Source of the DNA: Mycteria americana
Lineage: Eukaryota > Chordata > Aves > Ciconiiformes > Ciconiidae
DNA length: 64,000 bases
Assembly: GCF_035582795.1 (NCBI RefSeq)
Contig: NC_134369.1
Coordinates: 60,078,001 to 60,142,000, forward strand
Direction: 5' to 3'
Below the pieces are notes generated by a model. The model did not search any database and was not told the DNA's origin. It saw only the letters and a list, made by a program, of their open reading frames with translations. Position numbers and translations under genes: made by a program. Of the stretch, positions 12,801-47,060 are shown piece by piece. Numbering within the stretch: the stretch's first letter is position 1; the number at the start of each line of letters is the position of its first letter.

Positions 12801-14900
12801 AGGTCGGGCTGTCTGCTGGCACCAGCAGCACATCAGTGCTTTGCTCCATGTCCTCTGCAGCCAGATCTTCAGCATTCGGGCTCGTATGGGGCTGGGATAC
12901 CACGGAAAAGGGAAAAAGATGGATAACGCAGTGCTGCCAAGCACAGCGCAGATCCCTGAGTCTTGTTGGAGCAAGCCTGGCTCTGGCCTGGCCGATGGCA
13001 AGCCGGAGCTAGCAATGCTAGCCAGACCTGAGCTGGCTTGTACCGGTACACCCAAAGTCTGCAGCACCACGGTCCCAGCAAAGAGCAAGGGGCCAGCTGC
13101 ACCCCAGCGGGCAGAACCAGTGCGTGGAGGAGCCTGGGGCTGCAGGCTGAGCCCCTCTGCCCCCTTCATCACCCGCGGGACGGTGGCAGCCGAGGCCGCT
13201 GACGGCGGCAGCCGAGGAGTGATGTGCCACGCAGTCATGCAGGCCCTGCATCTCGACCCTGTTTGTCGAAATAATGCTTTTTTCTCTGTTGCTGCTGATT
13301 ACTTTTAAAAAGCCGTTATCTTCCTCAGTGCTCCCTTCTGCAAACTCAGCCTTGAGCGCTCTGGGGAGGGTTATTTCCCACTCCTCCCAGTGTCTGCTGA
13401 CCCAGGGACAAGCAAGATTACTTCTGAATCCCATCTCTGATAGCTTAATCAGCGGAGCTGCCAGTCAGGCTGGGGAGGCAGCTCTGGGCTTGCTTGCACC
13501 ACCAGCCTGCAGCACCTACGGCATTTTCTCCCGAGCCCATGGGCCCCCCACCTGCGTGAACTGCCGGTGTTCCTGTAATGCTTTCTAGGGGTACGTCAGC
13601 CCTGTCACGCATTTCATTTAAAAGCTGCTCATCACTGCACATACCTTGTAAAAACTCTTCCTAAATCCTAGTTTATACCTTCTTTAATCTTCTCTTTCAT
13701 AACCTCCTTCCCGTACACCACAATTACGTTTAATATTTGGAGGCATTGCAGCAGCACCTGGGATCCATCCCTGGGAACCGGGGCCAGCTGTGCTGAACAA
13801 GCACCCAACAAATTGCTTTCAGTCCCAAGGAGCTCACCGTCCAAACGACTGCGCTGGGTTTTGGAGATAGGAGCTTTGGCTTATGAGCTGTCTGTAGTGT
13901 ACAGCTGTAAACTCCATTTGAGTGATGCACCCTGGTTGCATTATCCATGGTCTTTTCCTTTCTTAGTGGGTTATTGTAGACTTTCTCACTTGCAAGCTCG
14001 GAGGACAAAATATCCCAGCTGAAATCCTGGCCCAAATGAAGTCGGGAGCTGTGCTGCCATTGACTTACATGGGTGAAGATTGTGCCTCCGTGATCAACAG
14101 AAAATGGGTCTGAATTCTCACAGCTGTATTTATTTTGGATTTCTTTTCTTGTTCAGTGTCAAAATAATGGAATTATACCTGTGTTAAACAAGATGTTGGC
14201 AGTCCTTCATGTGGGTATACAGGAGACAGAAAATCATTTTCCCTCTAAGCTCCATTAAACAAATTTTCATAAATATACTTCACAAGGCACTTGGTTTAGT
14301 TTCAGCAGGAGTTCATGGACCTCTTCCCTAATGAACTGTACTATACAATTAAATTTTATCATGTAGAAGACCAGGTCAGTTCCAAAATTTCACCTGATAA
14401 TACTAAGTACATACAACAAGCTTCTTAGAAATTCAGCATTCTTTGCCTGATTTGCCAGTTAACTTTGCATCTCTACAAAGACGACTACGAGTCCAACATC
14501 CTAGAATAATGCAAATAATAAGAACAATTTAATTTGGAAGCTATTAGAAAAGTAACTCCAGTTGATTTGCATCTGTGCTTGCAGCTAAGTCATTTCCTGT
14601 TGCTTTTGCAGCAGAAGATTGCTCCTTTCTTACACTTAATTTAATATTTTATTTTAATGCTTTAACAGTCATTTGACTTGGGCAATTCCAGTCCCACCAA
14701 ATATGGTGAAAAGGCAGGTTTGAAAGCCAAGCTTGCATCTTTGAGCTCAGTAGGAGTTTTGCAATAAATATCATGGATTAGCAGTGGAGCCTTAAAGGAA
14801 AGACAGTATAACAATGTATTGTATTTACACTGTAAAATTAGCTGATTACTCAAAAAGGTAATTCCAAGCATTTTAAATGCATTTTTTATTTTTTCTTTTC
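9893..14900. other. Intergenic, nothing recognised
   Basis: Mostly AT-rich sequence with a GC-richer island at about 12740-13230. That island contains overlapping frames of up to 183 codons on both strands. None has recognisable domains or a plausible splice context, so I do not call a gene. Confidence 0.5.
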
Positions 14901-14935
14901 TATCCTATCCTATCCTACCCTATCCTATCCTATCC
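14901..14935. repeat. Pentanucleotide microsatellite (TATCC)7
   Basis: Seven consecutive five-base units: six TATCC, with a TACCC variant as the fourth. It follows a T-rich run. Confidence 0.95.
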
Positions 14936-16216
14936 TAAGCGTTTTTTAGCTTTTCAGTGATGTACTGGATTCCTGCACCTTGTTGAGATCTGGTCTTCTG
15001 GACATGACAGATTTTTGACAAGGCGGAGTACATTGGGAGCCTGACTTGCATTTTATGTCAAGGTTCTAGTCCTGGAGATTTCTGGTCAGCAATTATAAAT
15101 GTCATAGGAATATTATAGAATTACCGACTGCATCAAAATTGTATCCGCCGCATGGTTTAAATTCAATCCGTGAGGCTATGAAGTCTTTGAAATGGCCCTA
15201 GGTGATCTAAAAGCTTGACTCTGACGAGGTGGCAGAGCTCGTGTGACCCAGTTCCAAAGGCTTGGTGCTGTGACAGGGCGGGAGGAGACCGGCGGAGCCT
15301 CCTTTCGCCCAAGCCCAGAATAATTCCCTTTGCACGGGAGGAGTGTCTAACATACAAAGGATGGCTCAGACGTATAAGCAAGAAGGATGTGAAATTAATA
15401 GGGGGAAATAGGATGACAGGAAGGGAGCGTGCGTTCATGTGCATGCGTGCCCACGCGCAGGAGGCAGCCTTTATCTGCCTTTATCTGCAATTTTGAAGCA
15501 TTGCTCTAATAGCAACAGACAAATAATCCAAGCATATATTACTGCTCCTCTGCTGTGTTGCTCATTGCGCAGACGATGTGGTGATAAGCACGGAAAAATA
15601 CCCAGGGAAAGAAATGCAGCAAAAAACCCCGTGTCCTTTCCTACATTCACATCTATTCTGCAGGATTAGCCAAAGCAGCAGATGCCCAGACATCAGCCTG
15701 TATCAGCCCATCCAGTGATCTCAGAGCAGCGCTAACAACACACAAGTAAGGCGCAAGGTTGTTTTGTTTTGCATGGCGCGTATCTCCATTTGATAGTAAC
15801 CATTTTAAAGTCTGGAAGAATTTTGCACTCACTAAGCTGATTTTACAAGCAAAGAGAAGTGCTTGTCAGCAAAGGTTAATGTAGCTGTCACTGCAGGAGA
15901 GCCCTGTGGGTAGAAAGAGCCTCATCTGGCTGTTTTTTAAAGGGCAAGAGTCATCACTGTGAAGGAGGAATTTTTCCATTTCTAGGACCCTTTCACATCA
16001 TTGTAGTGAACTGCTGCATAAGTTACCACGTCTCTATAGCTTCTCTATTTTCATGATTATCAATATTTGTTTCTATTACTTGTATTTTAAAGTCTTATGA
16101 GATGTTCTTGTCCAAAATGAATAAAATCTTTATTTCAGAAGATGGAAACAGAACTTCTGGGTGTTTTTATGGCTTGCATTGGTAAAATATCAGAGTGCTG
16201 TGAAGGAGGGAAGGAC
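14936..16216. other. Intergenic, nothing recognised
   Basis: No exon, RNA gene or diagnostic repeat seen. An AATAAA followed by a T-rich run occurs at about 16120-16137, but no upstream exon goes with it. Confidence 0.5.
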
Positions 16217-16260
16217 TGTCTCCCCATTTTACTGATGGAAACAGGGGCAAGGAAAGCCTA
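16217..16260 (+). repeat. MIR-like SINE core fragment
   Basis: The string CTCCCCATTTTACTGATGG followed by AAACAGGGGCAAGG matches the well-known MIR/CORE-SINE phrase (CCCCATTTTACAGATGAGGAAACTGAGGCA-like). Only the core is recognisable. MIR-type SINEs are ancient relics shared across amniotes. Confidence 0.5.
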
Positions 16261-19200
16261 ATGCTGAAATTAGGCTACGTACTCCAAGCTCCTGCCTTGC
16301 ACGTCACAAGCATCTTCAATACATGGTGGTCTCGTTACAAGGGAATTGAGTCCAAATCCTCGACATCCAGGCTACCCCTTCACCCCTGGCTGGACTCAAC
16401 CTTCCTTAAAGCATCGAAGGTGAGATCCATGCAGGTATGGGGCAAGCACCCCCCATTTGTGTACAGCAGTTGCAATAGAGAGAGGTTTGGCCATGTCAGG
16501 CTGGCCTGACCCTGGGAGGGTCTCACGCTGGGGGCATCCAAGCCCTGCGGTGAGCTCCCATCCTCATCCCCAGGATGCCAGCGGCACGGCCAGGGGATGC
16601 GCATGCTGTGTAACAGGAAAAGCCCAGGAGTGATCCTGGGGCTCCCAAAGAGCAGCTGGCTTTATTTACCCCCAGTTGCCAGGAGATGGAGTCATGCAAC
16701 ATGAAGTAGAGATGCAGGCAACATTTTGCTTCGTAGACAGGATCTTTAGTTGAGATATTCAGGAAATCGTCTCTCAGAGCTTCCAGAGAAGAAAGCTGGC
16801 AATGCTGTACGCTTGGATGAAGAGGCATGGAGGGGGAGAAGGCTAACCATGGGCGCTCTCCTGTGAGGACAGGGCTGTGGACAAGCCTGTTGCCCACCTG
16901 CAGCAAGCTGGAAGAGAAGCTAATAAAGACACCATTGGATACAGCTCACCTGGCATCTATTTGTATGGTAACAGCTCTTAGGTGTTACTGAACTAGATTT
17001 GAGGCAAAGAGTCCGAGGGGAAACCTGGATTTAGATCCACCAGAGACCAAAACACTGTACACATGTTGCATAAAGAACAGGAAAAAAAAGCACTAATACT
17101 TGACCCAGATCCATCCCTTTAGCTCTGCCACGTCAGATACAGAAAATATCCATATGGTAGCAGGCTATGCGTTGTTGGGCATCTCCACAACCTGCCTGAG
17201 ACTGCTGATGGAAGTGGCTGTACCCTAGTGGAGCTTCACACATGAAAGCTCAGTGTGGCTACAAGATTTGCATTATCCCAACAGGCCAGCCATCTCCTCC
17301 AGTGCAATCCGGAGACAACCCATCCTGGAGCACCTCAAGGCCTGCCTTGGGCTTGGAGTCACCCTGCAGGGGCACCTCCTCTGCTCCCCACACGAGAGTA
17401 TTTGGGGGTAGTAAAGAACTGAGGGCCCCTGAGGAGCTATTCTCAGTCAAGGGATAAATGGTGGTTATTTCATGGAGCATTGCCTGGGTTCCGTAAAACA
17501 GGGTCAGAGTTTAGAAACGGCACCAGATCCTCCACAGCTGATGAATAGCCAAAGCGCCAGGAGCAGCGATGCTTTTTTCACTGCTGATGCTTGCTCAGAG
17601 GGGATTTCCTTCTGCTCCTGACCCAGATGTTGGTACAGGGAACCAGGGTCTGCTCAGTCTAGCTTGGGTTACTGCAGCACGCCCCAAGGGCATCCAGAAA
17701 TAGCAATGCTGTGTGATCTCCACTGACCTCCCAGTTATCTCTGTGTGTAATTCAGGCTGTTAATTTTGACATATATTAGCTGTAGTTAGTTCAAGACCTC
17801 CTTACCTGACCTCCCCCTTGCTTGGCCATTGGGGCTGCGGGAGGTGGTCAGACCATGACTTCCCAGATACGACCTGCTCAGGGCTTGTGGCAGGTCGCTG
17901 CCGGGGAAAACCTCTTTGCTCCTGAGCTTTGCTCCTTCCTGCCTGCAGCGGCCAAAGCTGCCGAGCCCTGACACCCGTCAGGCCCCCACTGAGAATGCTG
18001 CAGCCAAGGGGGAGGCCAGGGAAGAGCCAAGGGTAGAAACTGCTTTAAACACACATACTCCTACAGCAACAGATACTATTGCTCGTGAATTAAACATCAA
18101 ATAAATATAGCTCTCAATTTATAGTTATTTCCAACAGACCTTAGAAAACTCTGTAAAAATAAAAATTCTGTACAACACCTAGAGTTTGTACCTGAGCCTT
18201 GGACTGTCGATGCAGTTGTGCCGTTTCGGCTGTCAGTGTTACGTTGCTGCATCGCTTTGTAAATGCCACATCTGTTTTAGCATTTTGAGCTATGTTGGGT
18301 TGAGTCATAAATCGTAACTGATATACAGAAGAAGAGACTTTTTGATTATGGCAAAAAACCTCTAAGTGTCTGAAAATGCCATTTTTTAAAAACTTTGGGT
18401 TTAATCCTATGATTTAAGTCAATAAAAGTTTAGAGCTGGATTTGCAAAGGTCTAGAGGCACGTACGGACAGCGGGAATGCCAAAGATGCTGAAGCACATC
18501 AGACACTGAGCCTGCGTGGACACCAATGGAAAGCAGGCACCTACCCCACTTGGGACTTGTTGCAAAAAGCTTTTCGTCATGAACTTCCACCAGAGTTAGG
18601 CTATGAAAGAATTTAATGGTCTACAGTACTGTTGCTCCATTACAGCCCTTTCTGCGGGGCAGAACAGCCAACAGAAAGGGACGCAATCTGAACCTGTTCA
18701 GAACTTCTCTCAAGTTTCCATTTATTGCACCTAGAGCAGGTTTTGTCTGAGGCTACGAGCCCCTCTGGAGCCAGCCAGCCCAGCTCTGCGATGTCCCCAG
18801 ACCACCGTGGCACTGGCCGTTACCGGGAGAGATGCTTGATGATACCCCACGGTGGCAGACAGCAGTTCTGGGGCCAAAGCGCGCCTCAGCTTTGGGGAGG
18901 GAAATGATCACACACGTTTCTTCTTGACTTTGCCCAGAGAACATGAAAGAAAAGGCACAAAATCAGTCGATGGAGGAGCGTGACACCTTTGGCCTTCTTT
19001 AAATGCCATACTTCTCTAAATAAACTGAAAATTTGCATATTCCCTCAGCAGAAAATGTCATTCCTTGCATATTTCGTGAAGACACTGGATTTGACTGGAA
19101 ACCAGTGGCAGTGTGGTTACTGGCTGCCTGCTAGTGCATAGTGTCCCTGCAAGGGACATAACGACCCAAGAGCTGCCAGTTTGGGTCAGGATTCTGCGGA

Positions 19201-21819
19201 GGCCCTACGCTACGCATAGTCTGCATTTCCAGGGTCCCTGCCCCTCCAGAAGAGAGCCCGCTAGGTTGTCTACATGGACTTGTGTAACCTCTGCTTTTTT
19301 CCTTCCCCTTTTGTCCTTCCTGAAAGATCATTTGGTCCCCAGATATGTGTTTTATGAAAAGCATATATGAGGGCTTGTGAGAGCTGGCAATGTTATGTAC
19401 CTTGTTGCTCAGTCAGAAAGGTTTCAGAAGTACTAAATTTGCAATCTCTCTGTTCCAGACCAGCATCTATTCTCTTTTGCTGCAAGACCTGATTACTTTG
19501 GGGAAGAGTTTTTCAAGTTACAGCTTGCTCTTATTGGCTATGCCTTCTATTTTCAGCTATTAGAAAATATCTGAACAACCTGTTTATTAGCTCCTTGTCC
19601 TTCAGTAGGGGTGGAGTAATGGCAGCATTGGCTGCTGCTAGCTTTGTTCCATAAAAGTAACAATTTTGTGGTTGTTAATCAAAAAAACCCTTGTTCTCTC
19701 CAAACTAGAGATGGGACTGAACGATCCTGGGACAAAGGCATGGATCCAAACTGGATTTTTCCTTTCCAGTATAGGCTCAATCTACGTTAAATCACCTTTT
19801 CTTTCAGTGGAATATACTTGCTTCTGTAAGTGAGCTTTTTCACCTGTCAGAGGGAACTGAAAAAGCAAGGTATTTTATTATGCCTTGGATCACTGATGAG
19901 GAAAGGCTCATTTGTGCAATTCACTGAGCAAGCCTTTTGGTCTATTTCTTGTTACAGACAAATTATACGGTTATATGTAATCTACAACCCAAAGCATTCA
20001 GATGTTACATAAAATTAATACCACACTTTCTGAAAAGAAACATACATTTTAATGCTTTTATTATTTTTCTTGTCACCAAAAAGGGGGAAAGATCCTTGTG
20101 CTGTAAAATAGACAGAAACCATTCAAGGGTTATTACTTATTGTTGTGTTGCTGTTACAGCAGGGAAAATAGTAGTAATTTTTAAAAAATCATTTCTGCGT
20201 GATCTGCTGTTGTGTGAGCTGATGAGGAAATATGTTCTTTCTGTACATGCGACACATAAGGAATGTTTATTGCCCATATGGTCTCTTTAGGGCCCTTGCG
20301 ATAGAATTTCTATGGTAGCAAGTTGTGAAGCGAAAGAAGTGAGGGAGTTACCCGATTGCTGTAAACCTGCAACATTTACATCCTGCCTGTGTATAAAATG
20401 AGCATAAGAAGGACAGGAAAAGCATTTAGCAGCATGCCACCTGTATGGGAATCCTGGATATCATATGCAAGGCTACGGTTGAGCTCTGCTGATTTACACT
20501 GTCTGGGGGGCTGCCCGAGTGTTTTGTACAAACATTTGCTGTGACAAATGACACAGAGCCCAGGAATGTGCACCAGAGGGTATTGCCGAAGCAGAAGGAG
20601 GTGCTTCATCACAACGGGATTAAAGGATATGAGGGACTCGCGTGGTTCCATTACCAGGAGAAATTAGGGCTTCAGTGCTGCAGCGGTACATTTCATTCCA
20701 CATCTGAGTCACCCAGCATGTCTAGAGGCAGCGGGATTTCCGCTTATTGAATCCTCTGATAGTATTTTCGATATAGCACGTGATATCGCCTGCACTGGGC
20801 TGGCTCCTTGGGTTTCTTGCATTAAATGCTTCTTTAATACCAAAACATGTCGGTAGGCCTATTGCAGCCAGCATGACTTCAGCTACCGCTCAGCGCATAC
20901 TTGTGTTCCTTGACAAATCACCTTAAATGAGAAGACGCCCGTTTGGTTTTGACTGTGCTGTAAAACTATTCTTGCATCTTTCCAAAGACTTAATATATTT
21001 TTTTCTATCGTTCATGTAGAATACTAAAAGCTGTGTGAACGAGCAGTCTCCATGCCAGGGGATCACTTCCACACTGCCTAGCGTGGATTCTGTTCGTTGA
21101 AAGGCAGGCGTTACCTTCCTCACATCTGTGGGTTTGTGTGTATATGCTGTATACATGCACGCACGCACCTTCTTTCTTTTGTTCTCATAATAATAATCTG
21201 TTCTCATTATCTCTGCCAGTAAGGAAAATAAAACACTTAGAAGACAAATGAGGAACAGAAGGGTTTCGCGATGAGACACATGATGAGAAAGCAAAGCCTG
21301 CAAAGAGTTATAGCTCTGTATTTAATCCCTTTTTAGGGATGGTGTTCACAGTTGGCTTGGGTAGGAGCAGTATGTCCTTTGGCTATTAAAGCTTAGAGCA
21401 TTAAACTCCTTGCTGTTGACCCAAACTACACTTGAGGATGGAGTTCCAGACACTGGGTCAAACATTGGTCATTTGATCAAATGCAATTTGATTACATTTC
21501 TATACAATGTGCCCACATTCTCTCTGTCCCACAAATGCTAACAGATTCTAACCTATGCAGAAAGAGTAAAAAAATCTGGATGTTGCACATTCAAGGAGCT
21601 CAGCTTGAGGGATATAAAACTGTCTTTTTGAGCTGCAGAGCATCTACAACTATCAGTTGCTTTGTCTTAAGGATTTCAGGTTTGGTACCCCAAACCAGTT
21701 GACATTTTAAAAATGTAGGCTTTTTTTGCCTTAATGTTGTGTTGTGCGCAAGCAAATACTGCATTTGCACACCTGGCTTCTTCAATTTCATCCATCAGTA
21801 CAAACACTGATTTTGAGAG
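16261..21819. other. Intergenic, nothing recognised
   Basis: Read on both strands without finding exons, RNA genes or clear mobile elements. The frames present are short and overlap on opposite strands. Confidence 0.5.
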
Positions 21820-21914
21820 TTGATTGAAGTCAACTGGTAAAACTCCTATGGACTTCAGTGGGAATAGGAGCAATCCAGTATCTGAACAAAAACCAAAACC
21901 AAAACCAAAACCCC
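21820..21914. repeat. Ancient interspersed-repeat remnant plus AAAACC short tandem repeat
   Basis: The phrase TTGAAGTCAACTGG followed by GGACTTCAGTGGGAATAGG resembles a motif common in old amniote interspersed repeats (paired 'gacttcaatggga' phrases). The family cannot be named from sight. It is followed at about 21887-21914 by a short tandem repeat of AAAACC. Confidence 0.35.
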
Positions 21915-22311
21915 ATGTTTTCAATAGCTGATACACAGCACAAAATATTCAATGGATTGATTCAGGTCATTAAGCACAAAGACAAGTGTTCAAATTATCC
22001 AAATTAAAAATGAGTCATTTTAATATGAAACCTCCTGAAGGGCAAGCTCTCAAACTACCACGTGATCGTGGTGAATACTGCCTAAATCAAACACCATCCC
22101 CATTCTATAATTGCTCCACAGATGCATTTTATTGCCCTCAGGAAGCAACAAGGTCAATTTCAAATTTAGCATTTCAGGTGGAGGGCAACAGTTGACCTCC
22201 TGAGCTTAGCCTCTAGCAATGGCTCGGCAGAGAACTCATAAAGAATAACAAACCAGTGATTAAAAATATCAATAAACTACACCTTGAAAGATTGCCATGG
22301 GGTGGGTGAGC

Positions 22312-22440
22312 ATGGACTATCTTCATTTTACAAACGGGAGAATCCAGGCAGAAAGATAGGAACTGGGGAATGATCACCCAGCAAGTCTGCAGGCAGGGCT
22401 AGAAAGAAAAGCCCGAGCTGCGTGCTCCTATCCACCACAG
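22312..22440 (+). repeat. MIR-like SINE relic
   Basis: About 130 bases follow the MIR consensus in order: CTTCATTTTACAAACGGG, then AACTGGGGAATGATCACCCA, then GCAGGGCTAGAAAG, then AGCCCGAGCTGCGTGCTCC and CCACCACAG. This corresponds to the 'cattttacagatgag ... ggtcacacagc ... agagcccgtgctcttaaccac' path. It is diverged, as expected for an element predating birds. Confidence 0.65.
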
Positions 22441-24089
22441 CACAGATCCCTCAAACACAGCCCGTGAGCTCCTACCTGTGGCCTGGGGAGCCTCGAAATA
22501 CAGCTCACGACAAGATGTAAAATAAGCCATCCTTGACAGAACTACCTCGTTACTGAGGCCCAGGCAGCTACGGTCTCCGTTTCAGCAGCGCCTTGCCCCT
22601 GAATTGCTGTGCGGTCCCCAGCCTGAGAGTAACCAAAAAATTGCCCTGCCTGAATGAACAAAACGCTGGGAGTTGTGGCACGAGGGCACGTATTGTAAAT
22701 GCACGCAGAGGACTTCCCAAAGGTATTTTATGCTGTTTCGCCGTGATGAGCAGATCAAATCTATAGTTCTTGTTCTACAACTCACTGCTAAATATGCACA
22801 GCATTTAATGTTCCTTTCGTTTCTGAAATGTTGCAGGGATGCCAAACTAATCAAGAGCTGTAATTCCAAATCAAGAGGACAAATCTCATGGTCAGAGAAT
22901 ATGTTTAGTTACTGCTATCCATTCTTTGTATATTAAGCATTGTTGCGATGTTAATTAACAATGGCTAAAAATTATGACAAACATTGAGACAACAGCCAGT
23001 GTTAACCACAGGAATAAAAGATGAACTGGGATGAATAGGAAGATGCCTTTATATCAGTTGTTTTTACACAAATATGGGATTGCATAACTGCATACTCGTT
23101 TTTTGCATGGCATGCGAAGTTTTCAGGGGCAGCGGCTAGATCATGTGCTTTCCAATGCGCTTACCAAGGTCATCCATGAAAAAGTGGTTTTAAATGACCA
23201 AAAATAAGAGAGCAGAGAATTCTCAAGTGAGATCATCAGGTATTCTGGTTGCCTGCACATATGCAAAGTTTTTAGTGACCTTAGCAGCAGTTACATAAGC
23301 ATATGGAGAGAAAAACAAACTCGCATTAAATGCTGTAACACATATGGTCTCCTGACAGGATGTTCCAAGCCATGCAGTGATTTTACAGTCCATATGCACT
23401 GTACAGCAGTTCTTTGGTCTCAAGGCAGGAGTCAAAAATAGCGTATCAGCATGAACTCTACATTCTTTGTCTTTTATGGGCAGACTGCATTTTAATACTG
23501 AAATACATAATACACTGTGGCTAGCTGCGTTTAACAGCAAAAAAATGGCATTTACATGCGACTTGATCTTACCAGCTGATAACGTCACATATACTATAAT
23601 ATATGATATGCAAAAAACCAGCATTTGGAGTAAATATTTTCCCGGGGTATGCCATGAAGCACTTTAAGGTAAGGAAAGTATCATCGGCCGTTTTATTTTG
23701 TTTGGGCAGGGAGTACCTGGACAGCATGGAGGGAGCACCATTCTGAGTGGGAGCAGTATCTCCATGAAGGGGAATATGTCACCTGGGCTATCGAGGGCCA
23801 CACGGTGTAAAGACTACACCAGCCCTCTCCTTTCCAGCCTCGAAGCTGAACCTCATCAGAACCTCATCCCAGGATGAGATTGCCAAAGGACGCCAAAGGA
23901 CATAGAAGCACTGGTTGTACGGAAGCTAAGTTTTCTTGGTTTTAAAGACGTCCGCCAGCCGTGTAAACTCAGAGTGCTCTTATCTGTCATATTTTGGTCA
24001 CACAAAAGATTCAACGACAGAACCGAGCCCAGCAGCCATCACCTGCGGAGCCAGTCCAAGGAACTTGTTTCCAGCATGAGACATTCTGG
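22441..24089. other. Proximal upstream region of HHIPL1, nothing recognised
   Basis: AT-rich until about 24 kb, then rising sharply in GC. No exon was recognised. The HHIPL1 5' untranslated region and transcription start probably lie at the right edge or inside the adjacent CpG island, but no TATA box marks a position. Confidence 0.45.
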
Positions 24090-24293
24090 CGGTGCGTGCT
24101 CCAGCACGGCCCCCGCGCCGGTCGCACGGCCAGGTACCTGCGGGTTGCGGTCGGGGTGGGATCGAACCCAAGCCGCCTTTCCAAAACCACCGCCGAAACG
24201 TAAGCGTGTCGTGAACGAAGCCGCGTCCCGCAGAGCCCAGCGCCGCCGAGCCGGCGCCCAGAGCCCGGGGCCGCCCGTCCCCGGCGCTGACCT

Positions 24294-24320
24294 CGGCGGC
24301 GGCGGCGGCGGCGGCGGCGG
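24294..24320. repeat. (CGG)9 trinucleotide repeat in the HHIPL1 5' leader
   Basis: Nine consecutive CGG units lie about 175 bases upstream of the HHIPL1 start codon. CGG tracts in 5' leaders can vary in length and form stable RNA structures. Whether this tract is inside the mature transcript is inferred. Confidence 0.9.
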
Positions 24321-24495
24321 GGAGACCTCGGGGCGGGCGCGGCCGCTCTCCGCGCCCCCTCTGCCGCGGCGGGAGCGGGCGGCGGGGCCGGCCCAGCCTC
24401 CGCGCAGCCGGGCCGGGCGGCAGCCGCCCCGCCGCCGGCGGGCCCGGGGAGCAGCGCTGCGCGGGGCCGCCGCTCTCGGCGCCCGCGGCGCGGCC

Positions 24496-45779
<21,284 letters not shown>

Positions 45780-47060
45780 CAGAGGAGCTGGCGGGACTCA
45801 GAGTACGTCCCCTTCTTGCCCGACCCTCTAAACCAGCGTCAGTATTGAGGAGGGTGTGCTCTGCCTCGAGGATGCTGCGTCTGTTTGAAGTAATCTTGCT
45901 GTTTTCTTTGTGTTCCTCCCCATCCATCTGCCTTGGAGGGAAAGAAGAAGTAAAATGAAGCAGTGCCTTGAATATGTCGTGGGCAGGGACTGCATTTGTA
46001 TGGGGTTTTTTATAAGAAGAAAACCCCAAACATCAGCCATTACAGATTAGAAAAAAGATGCATCCTATTGCCCTTTCACCTTTCAAAATACAACGCTCCC
46101 CAGTCACGCTTCACAGTGTTTTGCCAAAAAATTAATTCCCAAATAATCATGTTTTGCTCTTGCTTATGGAAGTATTTGCATTGTTTGGCTTGCTTTGCCA
46201 CCCGCAGCTCTGAGTGGTAGTTTCTAACTATGTGTAAATCTATGCCTTTCTTTGCAGAATACAAAAATAGAATTTTTTTTTTACCTTTCCATGCACTAGT
46301 TTAAAGGAAAATGATTCTTCTGTAATGCTTTATATTGATATAAGCCTATTGGTTATCAAAGATAACTGCATCTAAGCAAAATCAGATAAATTAGAAAAAG
46401 TCATAGCATACTGCCTGGAAAATATTTCTTCAGTTTACACTAGTCTAAGTGAAAAGAAAACCTGGCCTTTTTCACATGAACAGGATCATTATCCAGTTTA
46501 ACCCTGGAGATACTTTGTACATCTTTCTCCACTTTCCCAAATGTTGTGAAGCCATGTGTTTTTGCATTCAGTTTTCACAGGTGTGACTGACTAGACAAAA
46601 GGTAATGTACTGGGGTAATAATCCTGTAATATTTACCCCTTTTTAAAGGATATTAAAAAAACCACAGAACTCATTTTGTCTGAAATGTGTTTTTCACCTG
46701 AGTGGTGATTGGAGACACATGTTCTCCTCTCTTGTGGTCTCTCCGCATTTGATAGCATTTTGCCTGGTTAAGTTTTTCCCAATGTAATCAGGATAGGTTT
46801 TATCTTGCTGCTTACACAAGAGCATGAGAAAGACAAAATGAAACAAATGTAAAATGACTAGTGCATCCAGCAACGTTCATGAGCAAAACCTTGTATCTAA
46901 AGCTTGTACTGTGGATGGTTATTTCAGTTCCCCAATTACAAGTTGACAGTGTCCTCTTAAGCCTAAAACATTGATGTATATGGTAAATGAATTTGTTTTA
47001 AATAATATTTCTTGAACTTTCTGATATACCCATTAAATACGTTTTATATTAAAGAATACC
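45780..47060 (+). other. HHIPL1: Probable HHIPL1 3' untranslated region
   Basis: AT-rich non-coding sequence follows the stop. No AATAAA is present in this stretch, but ATTAAA variants occur at 46652-46657, 47032-47037 and 47048-47053 and could serve as poly(A) signals. The true end cannot be decided from sequence alone. Confidence 0.4.

Noticed and set aside
12687-13434. Overlapping frames of 138-183 codons in a GC-richer patch
   Set aside because: Frames occur on both strands, with no domain, no splice pattern and no CpG-island start; best explained by composition.
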